A stretch of DNA of 64,000 nt from Limosilactobacillus difficilis. Its GTDB lineage: Bacteria > Bacillota > Bacilli > Lactobacillales > Lactobacillaceae. Shown one piece after another: positions 62,807 to 64,000 of this stretch. A program made the position numbers and the translations under genes. Location of the stretch: assembly GCF_947387495.1 (NCBI RefSeq), contig NZ_CANDNU010000002.1, positions 18,793 through 82,792 of the forward strand, read 5' to 3'. The notes below the pieces were generated by a model. It made no database searches. It saw only the letters and a program-made list of their open reading frames with translations, and was not told the origin of the DNA. Each line of letters opens with the position of its first letter. The stretch's first letter is position 1.

Positions 62807-63476
62807 TCGAGAAAGTTTTGCCATCCTCGGCTTAGGCAAGTTTGGGATGGCCCTGACCATGGAGTTGGTCAAAGCAAAGCAAGACGTTTTAGTGGTCGAC
62901 GCAAACGAGAGCGTCATTGATGACATCTCCCATTTCGTCACCCGGGCGGTAATTGCGGACGCCACCGATGAAGAAGAACTAAAGGACCTGCAAATCGGCA
63001 CCTTTGACCACGTCTACGTCACCCTGGGCGAACACGTCGCCGCCAGTATCATGGCAACAATGATTGCTAAAGAACTGGGAGCTCCCGATGTCTCCGCTCG
63101 GGCCAACAGCGAGAATCACGGCAAAGTCCTTCGTAAGATCGGTGCCGACCACGTCATTGCCCCGGAGCGCGACCTAGCCCGCCAGCTGGTCTTCCGTCAC
63201 CTCCACCCGAACGTCGTCAACTACGTTCACATCACTTCCCAGATTACCCTGGCCGAATTGACGGTTGACAACCCGGCCTACTTTAACAAGACCCTGGGTG
63301 ATCTCAATTTCCGCCGCCGCTTCCACGTCAACGTCATCGCGATCGCGGACGACAAGGATCATCTCAACCAAGTGCCTCAGGCCAACGACATCATCGGGCC
63401 CCATACCCGCATTACCGTGATCGGGCAAAGTGCTGACATTCAAAAAGTTAATAACATTCTCAGTCCCAAAAATTAA
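62799..63476 (+). CDS. ktrA: KtrA potassium channel regulator (RCK)
   Basis: 225 residues: an N-terminal RCK_N Rossmann domain (FAILGLGKFGMALTMELVKA, VVDANESVIDD) that binds ATP/ADP or NAD(H), and a C-terminal RCK_C domain (~residues 140-225) that binds c-di-AMP in characterised homologues. It forms the octameric ring on KtrB. TTG 62799 has AAAGGAG upstream. An insertion sequence begins about 10 bases after its stop. Confidence 0.94.
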   Translation: MANRESFAILGLGKFGMALTMELVKAKQDVLVVDANESVIDDISHFVTRAVIADATDEEELKDLQIGTFDHVYVTLGEHVAASIMATMIAKELGAPDVSARANSENHGKVLRKIGADHVIAPERDLARQLVFRHLHPNVVNYVHITSQITLAELTVDNPAYFNKTLGDLNFRRRFHVNVIAIADDKDHLNQVPQANDIIGPHTRITVIGQSADIQKVNNILSPKN

Positions 63477-63485
63477 AGCAAAAAA

Positions 63486-64000
63486 GGGGGCTGTGACATA
63501 AGTCCCTAAAATGATAAAGCTCATTCGGAATTTGGCAAAAATTCTGAATGGACTTTTTTTAATTGATGGGATGTTTTGAAAAATGGATGGCCTATCGGCC
63601 ATCTTTTTCATATTTAATGCCATTAAGGCAATTCCAACTTGCCCTTTGGCTTTCTCAAGGCCACGTACCGTGAATCTCTTGAAACTCAAATAAGCCTTCA
63701 AATTTCCGAACACTGTTTCAACGTCGTATTTACGGCGTGAATAACTATCGGAATTTGAAAGCGATCTGCGTGCTTTTGCCTTAAAATACTCCCATTGTGG
63801 ATTGACCATAATGTATTTGGTGTAACCATGTGGAGTTAATGCTTTAGGATTAATCTGATGATTTTCATCGTACTTTTCTGCCTGATATACTTTGAAATCA
63901 CGATGAAATCCATACTTGTCATTACGATAAGCATAACGTTTAAAATTGAAACGAACACCAGCTGGGTTTACATAATAATCGTCTTCGGGATGATATTGCC
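63486..64000 (-). mobile_element. Insertion sequence, IS1182-like, right end cut by window edge
   Basis: The inner end starts GGGGGCTGTGACATAAGTCCC at ~63486, typical of terminal repeats of this group, 10 bases after the ktrA stop. The base composition falls sharply to A/T-rich relative to the neighbouring genes. The other end and target duplication are outside the window. Confidence 0.8.
63486..64000 (-). CDS. IS1182-like transposase, C-terminal part
   Basis: The frame enters from the right edge (YHPEDDYYVNPAGVRFNFKR...) and contains YSRRKYDVETVFGNLKAYLSFKRF, the C-terminal DDE glutamate region of IS1182-type transposases, then GLEKAKGQVGIALMALNMKKMA. There is no stop inside the element: the terminal repeat is read as GTYVTAPFF and the frame goes on antisense to ktrA until 63174. 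So the natural stop is supplied by flanking DNA. Confidence 0.82.
63522..63560 (+). terminator. Terminator-like hairpin inside the IS end
   Basis: CATTCGGAATT pairs with AATTCTGAATG and is followed, after GAC, by seven T. It would stop readthrough from ktrBA into the element. Confidence 0.65.

Overview
The window looks like chromosomal DNA of a heterofermentative lactic acid bacterium, most likely a Limosilactobacillus (fermentum/mucosae/oris-like). The grounds are GC close to half by eye, strong Shine-Dalgarno sequences with frequent TTG/GTG starts, the delta subunit RpoE next to pyrG, a cysteine-free type B L31, the lactobacillus order rsmA-ispE-metal ABC-purR-glmU-prs, and mucin-binding-type repeats in an LPXTG protein. 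Genus is an inference; no rRNA gene is present.

Layout. 1-27972 is mostly housekeeping, largely on the minus strand: htpX/lemA, a low-Mr phosphatase, a DUF1445 protein, a sortase, rpmE2-murA-pyrG-rpoE, an HD hydrolase and HAD phosphatase, then prs-glmU-purR-zinc ABC-ispE, rsmA-rnmV-tatD-metG, a GH73 glucosaminidase, a sirtuin, a HELLH protein, mvaA and a Ppx/GppA phosphatase. 28163-32984 carries helD and a two-gene operon (class I aminotransferase plus D-2-hydroxyacid dehydrogenase) behind a leader that encodes a 20-residue peptide with Phe-Tyr-Trp-Trp and ends in an intrinsic terminator. 33086-33159 is tRNA-Thr(GGU), followed by a gene-free stretch with small minus-strand transcription units.

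34018-46920 is accessory: an LPXTG adhesin cut by an in-frame TAG, a flavodoxin, a PyrR-attenuated uracil permease, an acetyltransferase, a DUF915 lipase-like protein, a redox group (secreted flavodoxin, frameshifted ferric-reductase-like flavoprotein, DyP peroxidase), an antibiotic-resistance-type ABC-F gene split by an in-frame TGA behind a uORF/terminator leader, and an MFS efflux pump. 47036-59449 is a glycosidase locus: two tandem, membrane-anchored, domain-permuted GH3 enzymes, a cytosolic canonical GH3 with a GtrA-like protein, cre sites at each GH3 promoter, and a divergent LytTR response regulator-histidine kinase-LysR operon. The end holds a GT2 glycosyltransferase, a secreted matrixin-like protease, ktrB-ktrA, and the edge of an IS1182-like element.

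Regulation by premature termination recurs. Four leaders can be read from sequence: pyrG (GGGC start), uraA (PyrR box), the aminotransferase operon (leader peptide) and ABC-F (3-codon uORF). The most novel are the FYWW leader, the ABC-F leader on a broken gene, the orphan small RNAs near 33.2-33.5 kb, and the paired membrane-anchored permuted GH3 enzymes with their three-regulator operon.
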